Assembly: GCF_029224025.1 (NCBI RefSeq)
Contig: NZ_CP119392.1
Location: 767,001-831,000 of the forward strand
DNA length: 64,000 nucleotides
Direction of reading: 5' to 3'
Source of the DNA: Rhodanobacter sp. AS-Z3
GTDB taxonomy: Bacteria > Pseudomonadota > Gammaproteobacteria > Xanthomonadales > Rhodanobacteraceae
Made by a program: the position numbers and the translations under genes. The notes under the pieces were generated by a model, which was given only the letters and a program-made list of their open reading frames with translations, searched no databases and was not told where the DNA came from. Shown here piece by piece: positions 1 to 8,062 of this stretch; position 1 is the stretch's first letter, and the number at the start of each line of letters is the position of its first letter.

Positions 1-1
1 C

Positions 2-349
2 TGGACCGAGATGGATATCTGGCGCTATGCGGATCAGCGCGGTATCGCGCTGGCCTCGCTGTACTTTGCCGCGCCGCGCCCGGTACTGGAACGCGACGGC
101 ATGTTGCTGGTTGTCGACGACGCCGCGCGCATGCGCCTGCAGCCGGATGACGTGGTGATGACCCGCACAGTGCGTTTTCGCACATTGGGTTGCTGGCCGG
201 TGACCGCGGCATTCGCGTCTGCAGCTACCGACCTGCAGGAGGTGGTGCGGGAGACCGCGCAGTCCAGAAACTCGGAACGCCAGGGTCGCATCGGCGACCG
301 CGAGGGCGGCGGCAGTCTGGAGCGTCAAAAGCGCGAAGGCTATTTCTGA
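2..349 (+). CDS. cysD: Sulfate adenylyltransferase subunit 2 (CysD), 3' end only
   Basis: CysD is the catalytic ATP-sulfurylase subunit; with the GTPase CysN it makes adenosine 5'-phosphosulfate from sulfate and ATP in cytoplasmic sulfate assimilation. Only the C-terminal ~115 residues are here, and the reading frame runs off the left edge, so the first in-frame Met is not the real start. Recognisable CysD blocks are the TEMDIWRY segment, LYFAAPRPVLERDGML, VRFRTLGCWPVT and the closing SERQGRIGDREGGGSLERQKREGYF-type tail (residues about 85-115). The stop overlaps the start of the next gene (ATGA), so the two are probably co-translated. The usual partner cysN does not follow it in this window; it could lie upstream, outside the window. 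Confidence 0.93.
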   Translation, partial: WTEMDIWRYADQRGIALASLYFAAPRPVLERDGMLLVVDDAARMRLQPDDVVMTRTVRFRTLGCWPVTAAFASAATDLQEVVRETAQSRNSERQGRIGDREGGGSLERQKREGYF

Positions 350-1215
350 TGGAGGCTCGTGTCGCGCCCGTGGCGACCCCTGACTGCGTAGTGCTGGCCA
401 CCATGCACGGCAAGGAAACAGCGATTGCGCCATTGTTGCGCCGTGCGCTGGGCTGGCAGTGTCACGTACCAGCCGGCTTCGATACCGACCGTTTCGGTAC
501 GTTCAGTCGTGACATCGCTCGCCTGGGTGCGCCGATCGATACGGCCAGGGCCAAGATTGCGGCGGCCTTTGAAAGCGTGCCGCAGGCATCGCTGGGCATC
601 GCCAGCGAGGGCAGCTTCGGCCCCCATCCGCAGATACCTTTTCTGGCGGTGGACCGCGAAATCGTGGTGTTGGTGGATCGCCGCAACGGGCTGGAAGTGG
701 TCGGTCACCATCTCAGTCCGCGCACCAACTTCGCGCAGGCCCTGGTCAGTGACGCGACGGCGGCGATCGCGTTTGCGCGCGCCGTCGGGTTTCCCGAGCA
801 TGGCGTCATCGTGATCGGTACGCGCGCTGGCAAGCCGGCTCCAGATCGGCTGTTGTGCAAGAACATCCAGCACATGAGTGATTTGCTCGCGGCGGTGCGC
901 GCGGCGATCGCCTTGGGCGACCCCGCCCATCTGGAGACCGACATGCGCGCCTCGCACAATCCCACGCGCATGCGTGTGATCAAGCGGGCCACGGTCAATC
1001 TGCTGCGTCGCTATTGCTCGCGCTGTCCCCGATGCCAGCGTGCAGGCTTTGTCGTCACCGAGGTGCTGACTGGCCTGCCCTGTGCCCTCTGTGCCGAGCC
1101 TACGGACACGCCCCGCGCCGAGGTGATGGCTTGTGCGGGCTGCGCGTATCGGGTTGAAAAGCCGTTTGACGCATTGGTGGCCGACCCCGGTCGCTGTGAC
1201 AACTGCAATCCCTGA
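349..1215 (+). CDS. DUF6671 family protein with cysteine-rich C-terminus
   Basis: 288-residue protein of unknown function, resembling the DUF6671 family. The ATG at 349 overlaps the cysD stop by one base (TGATG), which fixes the start better than the in-frame upstream ATG at 190, which lies inside cysD. The N-terminal two thirds is an alpha/beta-looking region with HGKE, GFDTDRFGTF and a conserved RTNF segment. The last ~75 residues hold paired cysteines (RYCSRCPRC, PCALCAEP, CAGCAYR, CDNCNP), so one or two zinc ribbons are likely. Its coupling to cysD suggests a sulfur-assimilation or redox link, but that is inference; no catalytic motif was recognised. Confidence 0.75.
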   Translation: MEARVAPVATPDCVVLATMHGKETAIAPLLRRALGWQCHVPAGFDTDRFGTFSRDIARLGAPIDTARAKIAAAFESVPQASLGIASEGSFGPHPQIPFLAVDREIVVLVDRRNGLEVVGHHLSPRTNFAQALVSDATAAIAFARAVGFPEHGVIVIGTRAGKPAPDRLLCKNIQHMSDLLAAVRAAIALGDPAHLETDMRASHNPTRMRVIKRATVNLLRRYCSRCPRCQRAGFVVTEVLTGLPCALCAEPTDTPRAEVMACAGCAYRVEKPFDALVADPGRCDNCNP

Positions 1216-1244
1216 CGCATCCTGGTGGTGCATGGAGATAACGC

Positions 1245-1499
1245 GTGAACAAGCCCAAGACGCCAGCCGAACAAGTGCAATGTGCCGAACAGCGCATCGA
1301 CTGGGTGTTGTCGCACCCGCACGTGAGTGAGTGGCTGAAGGTCAGCCTGCACATGGCGCACAAGCGCGACCCGATCGACATGATGAACGACCTCGAGCTG
1401 CTGACGAGGCTGCTGCAGGATCGCTCTCACGCGCTGGTCGATGACCTTCTGCTGCAGACGACGAACCCCTCGACAGATCACACTGATCGGAGCGACTGA
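1245..1499 (+). CDS. Small conserved-looking hypothetical protein (84 aa)
   Basis: An 84-residue, mostly helical, soluble protein starting 29 bases after the DUF6671 gene on the same strand. It reads as a plausible gene: polar, with an amphipathic helix pattern (EQVQCAEQRIDWVLSHP, then SEWLKVSLHMAHKRDPID) and no low-complexity tract. No known family was recognised. A weak AGATAACGC stretch precedes the ATG, with no strong ribosome binding site. Its position suggests it belongs to the transcript of the two preceding genes. It converges with the minus-strand cytochrome b561 gene 25 bases further on. Confidence 0.55.
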   Translation: MNKPKTPAEQVQCAEQRIDWVLSHPHVSEWLKVSLHMAHKRDPIDMMNDLELLTRLLQDRSHALVDDLLLQTTNPSTDHTDRSD

Positions 1500-1524
1500 G
1501 GCGAGCGTGGGTGTGGTGTCGGCG

Positions 1525-2136
1525 TTACTCGCGCGGCTCCGGCGTGGTCTGCGGGCTTTCGCCGAACTCGGCCGTTGGCGCTGCGACCGCTGCCGCGGAC
1601 GCCGTCGGCTCGCCCCGCGCCATGCTCGGAAACACCTCGTCCTGTCGCACCCAGGCATGGTAGAGCGCCGCGGCCAGATGCATCAGCACGGTGGCGAACA
1701 GCAGCAGCGCCAGCCAGCTGTGGGCACCCCGCAGCACGGCGTACACGGTGGCATCGTGCGGCGCGATCGGCGGCAGGTTGAAGCCCTTGATCATCGTCAC
1801 CGGGTAGCCGCCGGCGGACAGCATCGACCAGCCGATCAACGGCATCGCGAACATCAGTGTGTAGAGCACCCAGTGCGAGGCCTTCGCTGCCAGAACCTGC
1901 ACCGCAGGCAGATCGGCGGGCAGGGCCGGCGGCCGATGGCGCAGGCGATTGATCAGACGCACGATCACCAGCAGCAGGATCGCCATGCCGAGTGGCCGAT
2001 GCAGGCTGACCAGGCTGGGACGCAGGCTGATCGACGCGACCATGCCGATGCCGACAAACAGCATGGCGAGGATCGCCAGCGCCATGCTCCAGTGCAGCAC
2101 GCGGGCGGTGAGGTTGAAGTGCTTCGCGCTGTTCAT
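1525..2136 (-). CDS. Cytochrome b561 family protein
   Basis: 203-residue integral membrane b-type cytochrome. Four hydrophobic helices are visible (around residues 15-35, 48-65, 88-105 and 140-165), with haem-ligand histidines in the expected places (VLHWSMAL near 14, LHRPLGM near 45, SHWVLYT near 88, RGAHSWLALL and VLMHLAAALYHAW near 140-160). These proteins move electrons between the quinone pool and periplasmic acceptors. The start overlaps the end of the upstream catalase-like peroxidase gene by 4 bases, so the two are translationally coupled. The cytochrome could supply electrons to, or share a stress role with, the peroxidase. The C-terminal 30 residues are Ala/Pro-rich and probably unstructured. 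Confidence 0.88.
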   Translation of the reverse strand: MNSAKHFNLTARVLHWSMALAILAMLFVGIGMVASISLRPSLVSLHRPLGMAILLLVIVRLINRLRHRPPALPADLPAVQVLAAKASHWVLYTLMFAMPLIGWSMLSAGGYPVTMIKGFNLPPIAPHDATVYAVLRGAHSWLALLLFATVLMHLAAALYHAWVRQDEVFPSMARGEPTASAAAVAAPTAEFGESPQTTPEPRE

Positions 2137-3242
2137 GGCTTGGCCTCCGCTGCGGTGGCCTTGCCGGTGGCGGCGCCTGCGCTGCCGCTAGCGATGTCAT
2201 GTTCGCGGCGGTTGAACGATACCGAATAGACGGCCGAACGTGCGGCCAGGATCGGATCGTCCGAACCCTGCACGCCCGCGGGCAGCACCAGCGGGTCGTA
2301 GTTGATGTCGCGGCAGGCGCCCGTGGTCTGTGGCGTGCTGCGCTCGATCACCACCGTGCCGACCGTGACGCGCCGGCGATCTTCGGGCCAGCTTTGCGAC
2401 GGATCAACGGTGGAGTCGCCCGGCTGCGCCAGCGTGACCACCATGTCCCAGCGCAACGGCCCCTGGCCCAGTCGCCCGACCAGATCTTCACTGAGGAAAT
2501 TGCCATCGACGGCGGCGCGCTGTTCTGCGGTCATCGCCACGAACGGGGTCTGCGGTTGCATCGACCAGCGCACGTTGCGAGTTTCGCCGGCGCGATTGGT
2601 GAAGCGGAAGGTGTTGACGCCGTTGAAGGTAGTGTTGGCCCAACTGGTCGACCACGGTGCGGTCTTTGCCCAGTTGGCAAAGCGTGCAAACTCCGGGTGC
2701 GCTTGCGCAAACGCGGCTTGCTTTGCTGGGTCGGGTTTGCCGGTGGCCGGAGCGGGTGCGTTGGCTACGGTCTGCTCGTAAAACGCCTGCACCGATGACA
2801 CGCCGAAGAACGGAAAACTGTTCATCGCCATGCGCCATTGCTGGCCGTCATCGCTGTTCAACTCCAGCGCCATGCTGCGCACGCGCGCCTTGTTGTCCAG
2901 GCCGTAGGGTGAGCCGCCGCCTACCGACAGGCGCCCCACAAACGGGGTACGCCCCGCAGCAAACAGGCGTGCGCTGGAAAGCGCCGCGCCTTGTCCATTG
3001 CCCTCGAAATAACCCGCCACACAAACACCCTTGGCGTGCGCGCGTCGATAGCCGCGATAGATCTGCCCGTTGCCGATTTCGATGGCGTTGGTGAACCGCT
3101 GGGGGGTGAGTCGGTTGGGCGCGAGCCAGCCGGCAATCCATGCAAAGGCCAGCGCAACGGCCGCGACGATCAGCGCAATAGCCAGCAGCGCTGGCCATGC
3201 GCGATGGTGGTTCGAAGAAGGTGTTGTTTCGAGATCAGGCAT
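2133..3242 (-). CDS. Catalase family peroxidase, membrane-anchored
   Basis: 369 residues, much shorter than typical catalases (about 480 or more) and matching the small SrpA-like catalase-related peroxidases. One hydrophobic N-terminal segment (residues about 17-40, rich in Ala/Ile/Val) should anchor or export it, leaving the haem domain in the periplasm. The distal histidine lies in the RRAHAKGV segment near residue 70, followed by the GYFEGNGQGAALSSA region. RFTNRAGETRNVRWSM corresponds to the conserved catalase core. The proximal Tyr was not located with certainty. It probably reduces peroxides with small organic donors. It is first in a two-gene unit with the b561 cytochrome (4-base overlap). 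Confidence 0.85.
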   Translation of the reverse strand: MPDLETTPSSNHHRAWPALLAIALIVAAVALAFAWIAGWLAPNRLTPQRFTNAIEIGNGQIYRGYRRAHAKGVCVAGYFEGNGQGAALSSARLFAAGRTPFVGRLSVGGGSPYGLDNKARVRSMALELNSDDGQQWRMAMNSFPFFGVSSVQAFYEQTVANAPAPATGKPDPAKQAAFAQAHPEFARFANWAKTAPWSTSWANTTFNGVNTFRFTNRAGETRNVRWSMQPQTPFVAMTAEQRAAVDGNFLSEDLVGRLGQGPLRWDMVVTLAQPGDSTVDPSQSWPEDRRRVTVGTVVIERSTPQTTGACRDINYDPLVLPAGVQGSDDPILAARSAVYSVSFNRREHDIASGSAGAATGKATAAEAKP

Positions 3243-3328
3243 GCGTGGTCCGTGGCTTGAAGTAGCGTGTGAATAACTTCATTCGCTGGAACCCCGGCGG
3301 CGGTTACCTCCATATCACGGTGACTGGA

Positions 3329-4741
3329 TCAGCGGGGGAGTGCACCGTAAGCGTCGAGCGCTTGCTGTCTGGACAACCCAAGCTCGACCATCGGTGCCGG
3401 ATAACCGCTGCGCCTGAGCAGAGCCTGGTCTTTCCACGGTTCCTGCAGCAGTGCCAGCGGCGCGTCGGACAGTTCCGGCAACCAGCGGCGCAGGTACGCC
3501 CCTTCCGGGTCGAATCGCTTCGCCTGGGTGAGTGGATTGAAGACCCGAAAATACGGTGCGGCATCCGCGCCGCAACCAGCGATCCACTGCCAGCCCAAGG
3601 TGTTATTCGCCAGATCGGCGTCGACCAGGGTATCCCAGAACCAGCGCGCACCGTGCTGCCAGTGCTGGCGCAAATTTTTGGTCAGGAAGCTGCCGACGAT
3701 CATGCGCACGCGGTTGTGCATCCAGCCGGTATGCCACAACTCGCGCATGCCGGCATCGACCAGCGGAATGCCGGTGCGGCCGCGCTGCCAGCGCTCGATC
3801 AAGGCCTCATCGGCAGCTGCCCACGAAAAGCTGTTGAAGCGCGGATTGAAGTTGTCGGTGGGCGTATGCGGAAAGTGGAACAGCAGGTGATGGGCGAACT
3901 CGCGCCAGCCCAGTTCACGCAGATACGGTTCAATGTCCGGGCGGCGCTTGGCGTCGACGGCCTCGGCGCGCCGGCAGAGTTCGAAATGGATTTGCCGTGG
4001 CGAGATCTCGCCGAAGTGCAGATGCGGCGACAGTCGTGAGGTGCCGTGCCGCGCGGGCAGGTCGCGCGCGTGGGCATAGTCGCCGACGGCGTCGTCGGCA
4101 AATATATCCAGTAATTCGTGCGCGCCGGCTTCACCGGGTTGCCAGCTTTCGGCCAGGCCGCCGGCCCAGCTGATGCGTGGCAGCAATTCCAGTGCGGCGA
4201 GTGCAAGACCGCCGGAACACGGCTGCCAACCCGGCACGGATGGCGCGGGCAGCGGCGCGGTTGGCTGCAGCTGCTGCCGCAGGTTGCGCCAGTACGGCGT
4301 GAATACCTTGTACGGCTGGCTTTGCTGGGTGGAGATCTGCCAGGGCTCACACCACAGCGCGGCGTTGTGGCTGTGCACGGCGATCCCGCTTTCCTGCAGC
4401 ACGCTTTTGATCTGTGTGTCGCGAGCGACGGTGGCCGGTTCGTACAGCCTGTTCCAGTACACCGCGCTTACCTCACTTTGCGCGATCAACTCGCGCAGAA
4501 CCCGCAGCGGTTCACCGCGACGCAAATGCAGCGCGCCGCCGGTGTGGCGCAATTCCTGATCCAGCGCAGCCAGTGAATGATGCAGCCACCAGCGGCTGGC
4601 CGCGCCGGCCGTCCAGGGGCCATCGTCATCGGGATGGATGAACACGGGCAACACCTGGGCGTGCTCGGCGCAAGCGGCGCTCCACGCCGGGTTGTCGGTC
4701 AGGCGCAGGTCGCGCCGAAACAGCACCAGCGCCGTGCTCAT
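3329..4741 (-). CDS. phrB: Deoxyribodipyrimidine photo-lyase (class I CPD photolyase)
   Basis: 470 residues, normal length for a class I photolyase, which uses blue light and FADH- to split cyclobutane pyrimidine dimers. The N-terminal Rossmann-like photolyase domain opens with ALVLFRRDLRLTDNPAW. The C-terminal FAD domain shows GWREFAHHLLFHFP, GRTGIPLVDAGMRELWHTGWMHNRVRM (residues about 330-356), and the WQWIAGCGADAAPYFRVFNP block that holds FAD and electron-transfer tryptophans. It lies 31 bases downstream of the ChrR-type anti-sigma gene on the same strand, so it is the last gene of a sigma - anti-sigma - photolyase operon. In Rhodobacter a photolyase gene is a known target of RpoE/ChrR, which fits this arrangement. 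Confidence 0.95.
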   Translation of the reverse strand: MSTALVLFRRDLRLTDNPAWSAACAEHAQVLPVFIHPDDDGPWTAGAASRWWLHHSLAALDQELRHTGGALHLRRGEPLRVLRELIAQSEVSAVYWNRLYEPATVARDTQIKSVLQESGIAVHSHNAALWCEPWQISTQQSQPYKVFTPYWRNLRQQLQPTAPLPAPSVPGWQPCSGGLALAALELLPRISWAGGLAESWQPGEAGAHELLDIFADDAVGDYAHARDLPARHGTSRLSPHLHFGEISPRQIHFELCRRAEAVDAKRRPDIEPYLRELGWREFAHHLLFHFPHTPTDNFNPRFNSFSWAAADEALIERWQRGRTGIPLVDAGMRELWHTGWMHNRVRMIVGSFLTKNLRQHWQHGARWFWDTLVDADLANNTLGWQWIAGCGADAAPYFRVFNPLTQAKRFDPEGAYLRRWLPELSDAPLALLQEPWKDQALLRRSGYPAPMVELGLSRQQALDAYGALPR

Positions 4742-4772
4742 CGGCGGGAGTTCCGTCCAGGCAGCATGTTGG

Positions 4773-5435
4773 TCAGAAGCCGAACAGAGGTTGCAGCGTG
4801 CGGGCGAACCAGCCGGAGAACTTCAGCGGCCCGTCGGTGGCGGCCACGCAGATGCAGGGCACGCCCGGGGAGGTCACCGGCTGGTGCAGGGTTTCGCCGT
4901 CCAGATCGGCCACGTCGCCCGGGCCGAAATGACCGAGCATGTCGTCGTAAGCACCGTCCAGAATCATCGTCAGCTCATTGCCGGCATGACTGTGCAACGG
5001 CAGCTTGCTGCCCGGTGCGATGCGCAGCAGCATCAAGTCGCCGCCGCCGATCCCGATGGCAAGGATGCGCTGCACACCCGGCGCCACCCGGCGCCAGCGT
5101 AACGCGCGCATGGAGTTGCCAAACCATGGATGCAGCGCACTGGGCAGGCGGTCGGGATCGCGCTGTTCCAGCACATCGACCGGCAGCGTGATCTGCTCCA
5201 CCGCCGGCTGGTCATCAAGCAACGCCAGCATCGCGGCGCGCGCATCCTCCGCAGGCGCGTCTGCACGCTGCTGCTGCATCAGCACGCCGCCGATCTGGTC
5301 GGCGTCAAGCAGATGCTGACGGCATTCGGCACAGCGCTCCAGATGCGCCGAGGCAACCACCGCCAGCGCTGCCGGCAGCGCGCCGGCCGAGTAGCTGACC
5401 AGGGTGGCGTCGTCCAGATGGTGGTTCATCTTCAT
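4773..5435 (-). CDS. chrR: ChrR-type zinc anti-sigma factor with cupin domain
   Basis: 220-residue anti-sigma factor of the ChrR type. The N-terminal zinc anti-sigma domain carries the H-x3-C-x2-C signature at H31, C35 and C38, with a further His near residue 6. The C-terminal half (about 110-215) is a cupin, with LPLHSHAGNELTMILDGAYDD and a GPGDVADLDGETLHQP segment giving likely metal ligands. In the well-studied Rhodobacter protein the N-terminal domain holds the sigma factor and the cupin is needed for the response to singlet oxygen. The start overlaps the sigma gene stop by 4 bases (ATGA), the usual coupling for such pairs. A second in-frame ATG two codons in (MNHHLDD) is an equally likely start. 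Confidence 0.87.
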   Translation of the reverse strand: MKMNHHLDDATLVSYSAGALPAALAVVASAHLERCAECRQHLLDADQIGGVLMQQQRADAPAEDARAAMLALLDDQPAVEQITLPVDVLEQRDPDRLPSALHPWFGNSMRALRWRRVAPGVQRILAIGIGGGDLMLLRIAPGSKLPLHSHAGNELTMILDGAYDDMLGHFGPGDVADLDGETLHQPVTSPGVPCICVAATDGPLKFSGWFARTLQPLFGF

Positions 5436-6160
5436 GCCACGGCCCTCATGCTGGCCTGCAATTTGACGAACGAACGCCGCAAGGAGGATTTGACCGAGCC
5501 CAGGGGCATATCAAGTTCACGAGAAATTTCACTGTGGCTTTTGCTTTCGAGGTAACACATGCGAACCAGTTTGGCCTGCACGGGTGGAAGGCGATCGATC
5601 GCCTGTTTCAACAGGTCCTGGTCGAAAGATGACTCGGGTTGCGAATCACGTCGATCCGACTCGCCAAGGTCGAGCCGGTCCAGACCGTCCTGAATCGGCA
5701 ACCAGTGCGGTTGCTTGCGCACATGGTCGATGTACAGATTGCGCGCTACGCGATACAGCCAGGTGCTGAGGCTGGCGCGGGTGGCATCAAACAGGGCGGC
5801 CTTGCGCCACAGCGTCAGCAGCGCTTCCTGCACCAGTTCGTCGGACATCGACTCGGGCACGCCAAGGTTTTGCAGGTAGCGCTGCAGGCGTGGCGCGAAG
5901 TAGTCGTAAATGCGCATGAAGCAGGCGCGATCGCGCTGTACCGACACGCCGACCATCTGCGTCGCCCAGTACTGTGCATCGGGTGCGGGGTTGCTGGTGG
6001 AAGCAGACACGAATCGTTTCGCCCGGAAGGGCGTGACCTCGGCGACAGATTGATCTTGACCCATCATACGCAACTTCCTGCCCACGGCCTCGGCGGCACG
6101 CCCAACCCAGGGTGTGCCTTCTAACGCTGTCATACGGCAGTTTTCGGCGTTCGGATGCAT
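5432..6160 (-). CDS. ECF sigma factor partner of ChrR (ECF11-like)
   Basis: 242-residue extracytoplasmic-function sigma factor. Region 2 runs from about residue 80 (ACFMRIYDYFAPRLQRYL ... DELVQEALLTLWRKA ... SLSTWLYRVARNLYIDHVRKQ). Region 4 ends the protein (LPPVQAKLVRMCYLESKSHSEISRELDMPLGSVKSSLRRSF). The first ~70 residues match no sigma region, so the true start may be an internal Met such as the one at about residue 32 (MMGQDQ). It heads the operon with the anti-sigma factor and photolyase, so control by light or singlet oxygen is likely. No convincing RpoE-type autoregulatory promoter was identified by eye upstream. Confidence 0.9.
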   Translation of the reverse strand: MHPNAENCRMTALEGTPWVGRAAEAVGRKLRMMGQDQSVAEVTPFRAKRFVSASTSNPAPDAQYWATQMVGVSVQRDRACFMRIYDYFAPRLQRYLQNLGVPESMSDELVQEALLTLWRKAALFDATRASLSTWLYRVARNLYIDHVRKQPHWLPIQDGLDRLDLGESDRRDSQPESSFDQDLLKQAIDRLPPVQAKLVRMCYLESKSHSEISRELDMPLGSVKSSLRRSFVKLQASMRAVA

Positions 6161-6204
6161 CGGCGACCGGGCAGGTCACCGGCCCGCAGAAGCCGGCACC
6201 TGCC

Positions 6205-6660
6205 TCAGATCGGCAGGCTGGTAGTCAGCTTTACGCACTTCAGCGCGAAGCTGGAGCTGATCGACGCCACCCCGGGCAGGTGCAACAGGGTCTTCTTCAG
6301 AAATTGTTCGTACTGCGCCACGCTCTGCATGACGATACGGAAAATGTAGTCGCGGTCACCGCTCATCGAGAAACACTCGACGATTGGCGGGCAGCTCGCG
6401 ACCGCATCTTCCAGCCGGCTCAGGGTGTCCTCGTCATGCTGCTTCAGTTTGACTTCGGCGAATACGGTGATCGGGAGGTCCAGCGCGGCTGCATCGAGCA
6501 ACACGGCGCGGCCCCGAATGACCCCGCTGGATTCGAGCCGCTTCAGCCGCCGCCAGCACGGCGTGTGCGACAGGTTGATGCGCTCGGCCAGTTGCTGGAT
6601 CGACAGCTCGGGCTCGGCCTGCAGCGCGCGCAGCAGAGCCAAATCAATATCGTCCAGCAT
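6205..6660 (-). CDS. bkdR: Lrp/AsnC family regulator, probable BkdR
   Basis: 151 residues, standard Lrp/AsnC length. The N-terminal helix-turn-helix is LSIQQLAERINLSHTPCWRRLKRLESSGVI (residues about 18-48). The C-terminal RAM domain (about 65-145) has the SGDRDYIFRI segment that forms the effector pocket. It is divergent from the branched-chain 2-oxoacid dehydrogenase genes, the same arrangement as bkdR and the bkd operon in Pseudomonas, where BkdR activates bkd expression in response to branched-chain amino acids. The 106-base gap to bkdA1 should hold the shared operator. The symbol rests on that context; the sequence alone supports only Lrp family. Confidence 0.88.
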   Translation of the reverse strand: MLDDIDLALLRALQAEPELSIQQLAERINLSHTPCWRRLKRLESSGVIRGRAVLLDAAALDLPITVFAEVKLKQHDEDTLSRLEDAVASCPPIVECFSMSGDRDYIFRIVMQSVAQYEQFLKKTLLHLPGVASISSSFALKCVKLTTSLPI

Positions 6661-6766
6661 GGCGCTGATCTCGTCCTAAAGTTGCTGGATTCTAGAGGAT
6701 GAATTTCCAGATAGGCGCCGTGGCCTTCGCAAAACAGCAAAACAATTCCTGCGCGACGGTGCGATC

Positions 6767-8062
6767 ATGAGGATTCTTGTCCAGCGCGACAGCGGCCACC
6801 GGAATGCCATGACCCAGCCCGCAGATCCCTCCCTTGAGCAGGTGCCCGCCGATGCGATCGCGGTGCCGCAACCGCACTGTCGCCCCGGTGATGAACCCGA
6901 TTTCAGCCGGCTGAACTTCCCCGGCGTCGATAGCGCGCGCCGCCCTGCGGTAGACGAGTCGCCCGAGCACATGCGCGAACTGGCCTACGGGCTGATCCGC
7001 GTGCTGGACGAAAACGGCGATGCCGGCGGTGCCTGGAATCCGGGGCTGGATGGCGACACGCTGCGCCGCGCACTGCGGGCGATGGTGCTGACGCGTCTGT
7101 TCGACGATCGCATGTTCCGCGCCCAGCGTCAGGGCAAGACTTCGTTCTACATGAAGTGCACCGGCGAAGAGGCGATCGGCTGCGCGCAGGCGATGGTGCT
7201 GACCACGGACGACATGTTCTTCCCGACCTACCGCGTGCAGGGCATCCTGATTTCCCGCGGTTATCCGCTGGTGCAGATGATGAACCAGATCTACTCCAAC
7301 GCCAGCGACCCGTTGCAGGGCCGCCAGCTGCCGATTCTGTATTCGGCACGGGAATACGGCTTCTTTTCGCTGTCCGGCAATGTCGGTACGCAGTATTGCC
7401 AGGCGGTGGGCTGGGCAATGGCGAACGCGTACAAGCAGAACGGTCATATTGCGGCGGCCTTCATTGGCGACGGCTCCACCGCCACCTACGACTTCCATCA
7501 CGCACTGAATTTCGCCGCGGTGTATCGCGCGCCGGTGATCCTCAACATCACCAACAACCAGTGGGCGATCTCCAGCTTCCAGGGCATTGCCGGTGGTGAA
7601 CAGACCACGTTTGCCGCGCGCGGCATCGGCTACGGCCTGCCAGCGCTGCGGGTGGACGGCAATGACTTTCTCGCCGTGCATGCGGCCACCGACTGGGCGG
7701 CGCAGCGCGCACGACGTGGCCTGGGCGCAACGGTGATCGAGTTCTACACCTATCGCGCGGAAGGCCATTCCACCAGCGACGATCCCTCGAAATACCGTCC
7801 CAAGGACGAGGCCGCGCACTGGCCGATGGGCGATCCGGTGGCACGCCTGAAGCAGCACCTGTTGAAGCTGGGCGAGTCGTCCGAAGAGCAGCACCAGGCG
7901 ATGGAAGTGGAGTTGACCGCACAAGTGCGCGCCGCGTCGCGCGAAGCCGAAAGTGTCGGCACGCTCGGCCAGTCCAAGCCGCCGGTGGGCGAGATGTTCG
8001 AGCAGGTATTCAAGTCGCCCGACTGGCGACTGCAACGTCAGCGTAAAGAGGTGGAAGGCTGA
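6767..8062 (+). CDS. bkdA1: 2-oxoisovalerate dehydrogenase E1 alpha subunit
   Basis: 431-residue thiamine-diphosphate E1 alpha subunit of the branched-chain 2-oxoacid dehydrogenase complex, which decarboxylates the 2-oxo acids of Val, Leu and Ile. The ThDP motif is visible as IGDGSTATYDFHHALNFA ... NITNNQW (GDG to NN spacing), and the phosphorylation-loop region as YRAEGHSTSDDPSKYR. An alternative start at 6809 (MTQPAD) lacks the first 14 residues; neither has a strong ribosome binding site. The stop overlaps the start of the beta-subunit gene by one base (TGATG). Products feed branched-chain fatty acid synthesis, a hallmark of this bacterial order. Confidence 0.94.
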   Translation: MRILVQRDSGHRNAMTQPADPSLEQVPADAIAVPQPHCRPGDEPDFSRLNFPGVDSARRPAVDESPEHMRELAYGLIRVLDENGDAGGAWNPGLDGDTLRRALRAMVLTRLFDDRMFRAQRQGKTSFYMKCTGEEAIGCAQAMVLTTDDMFFPTYRVQGILISRGYPLVQMMNQIYSNASDPLQGRQLPILYSAREYGFFSLSGNVGTQYCQAVGWAMANAYKQNGHIAAAFIGDGSTATYDFHHALNFAAVYRAPVILNITNNQWAISSFQGIAGGEQTTFAARGIGYGLPALRVDGNDFLAVHAATDWAAQRARRGLGATVIEFYTYRAEGHSTSDDPSKYRPKDEAAHWPMGDPVARLKQHLLKLGESSEEQHQAMEVELTAQVRAASREAESVGTLGQSKPPVGEMFEQVFKSPDWRLQRQRKEVEG

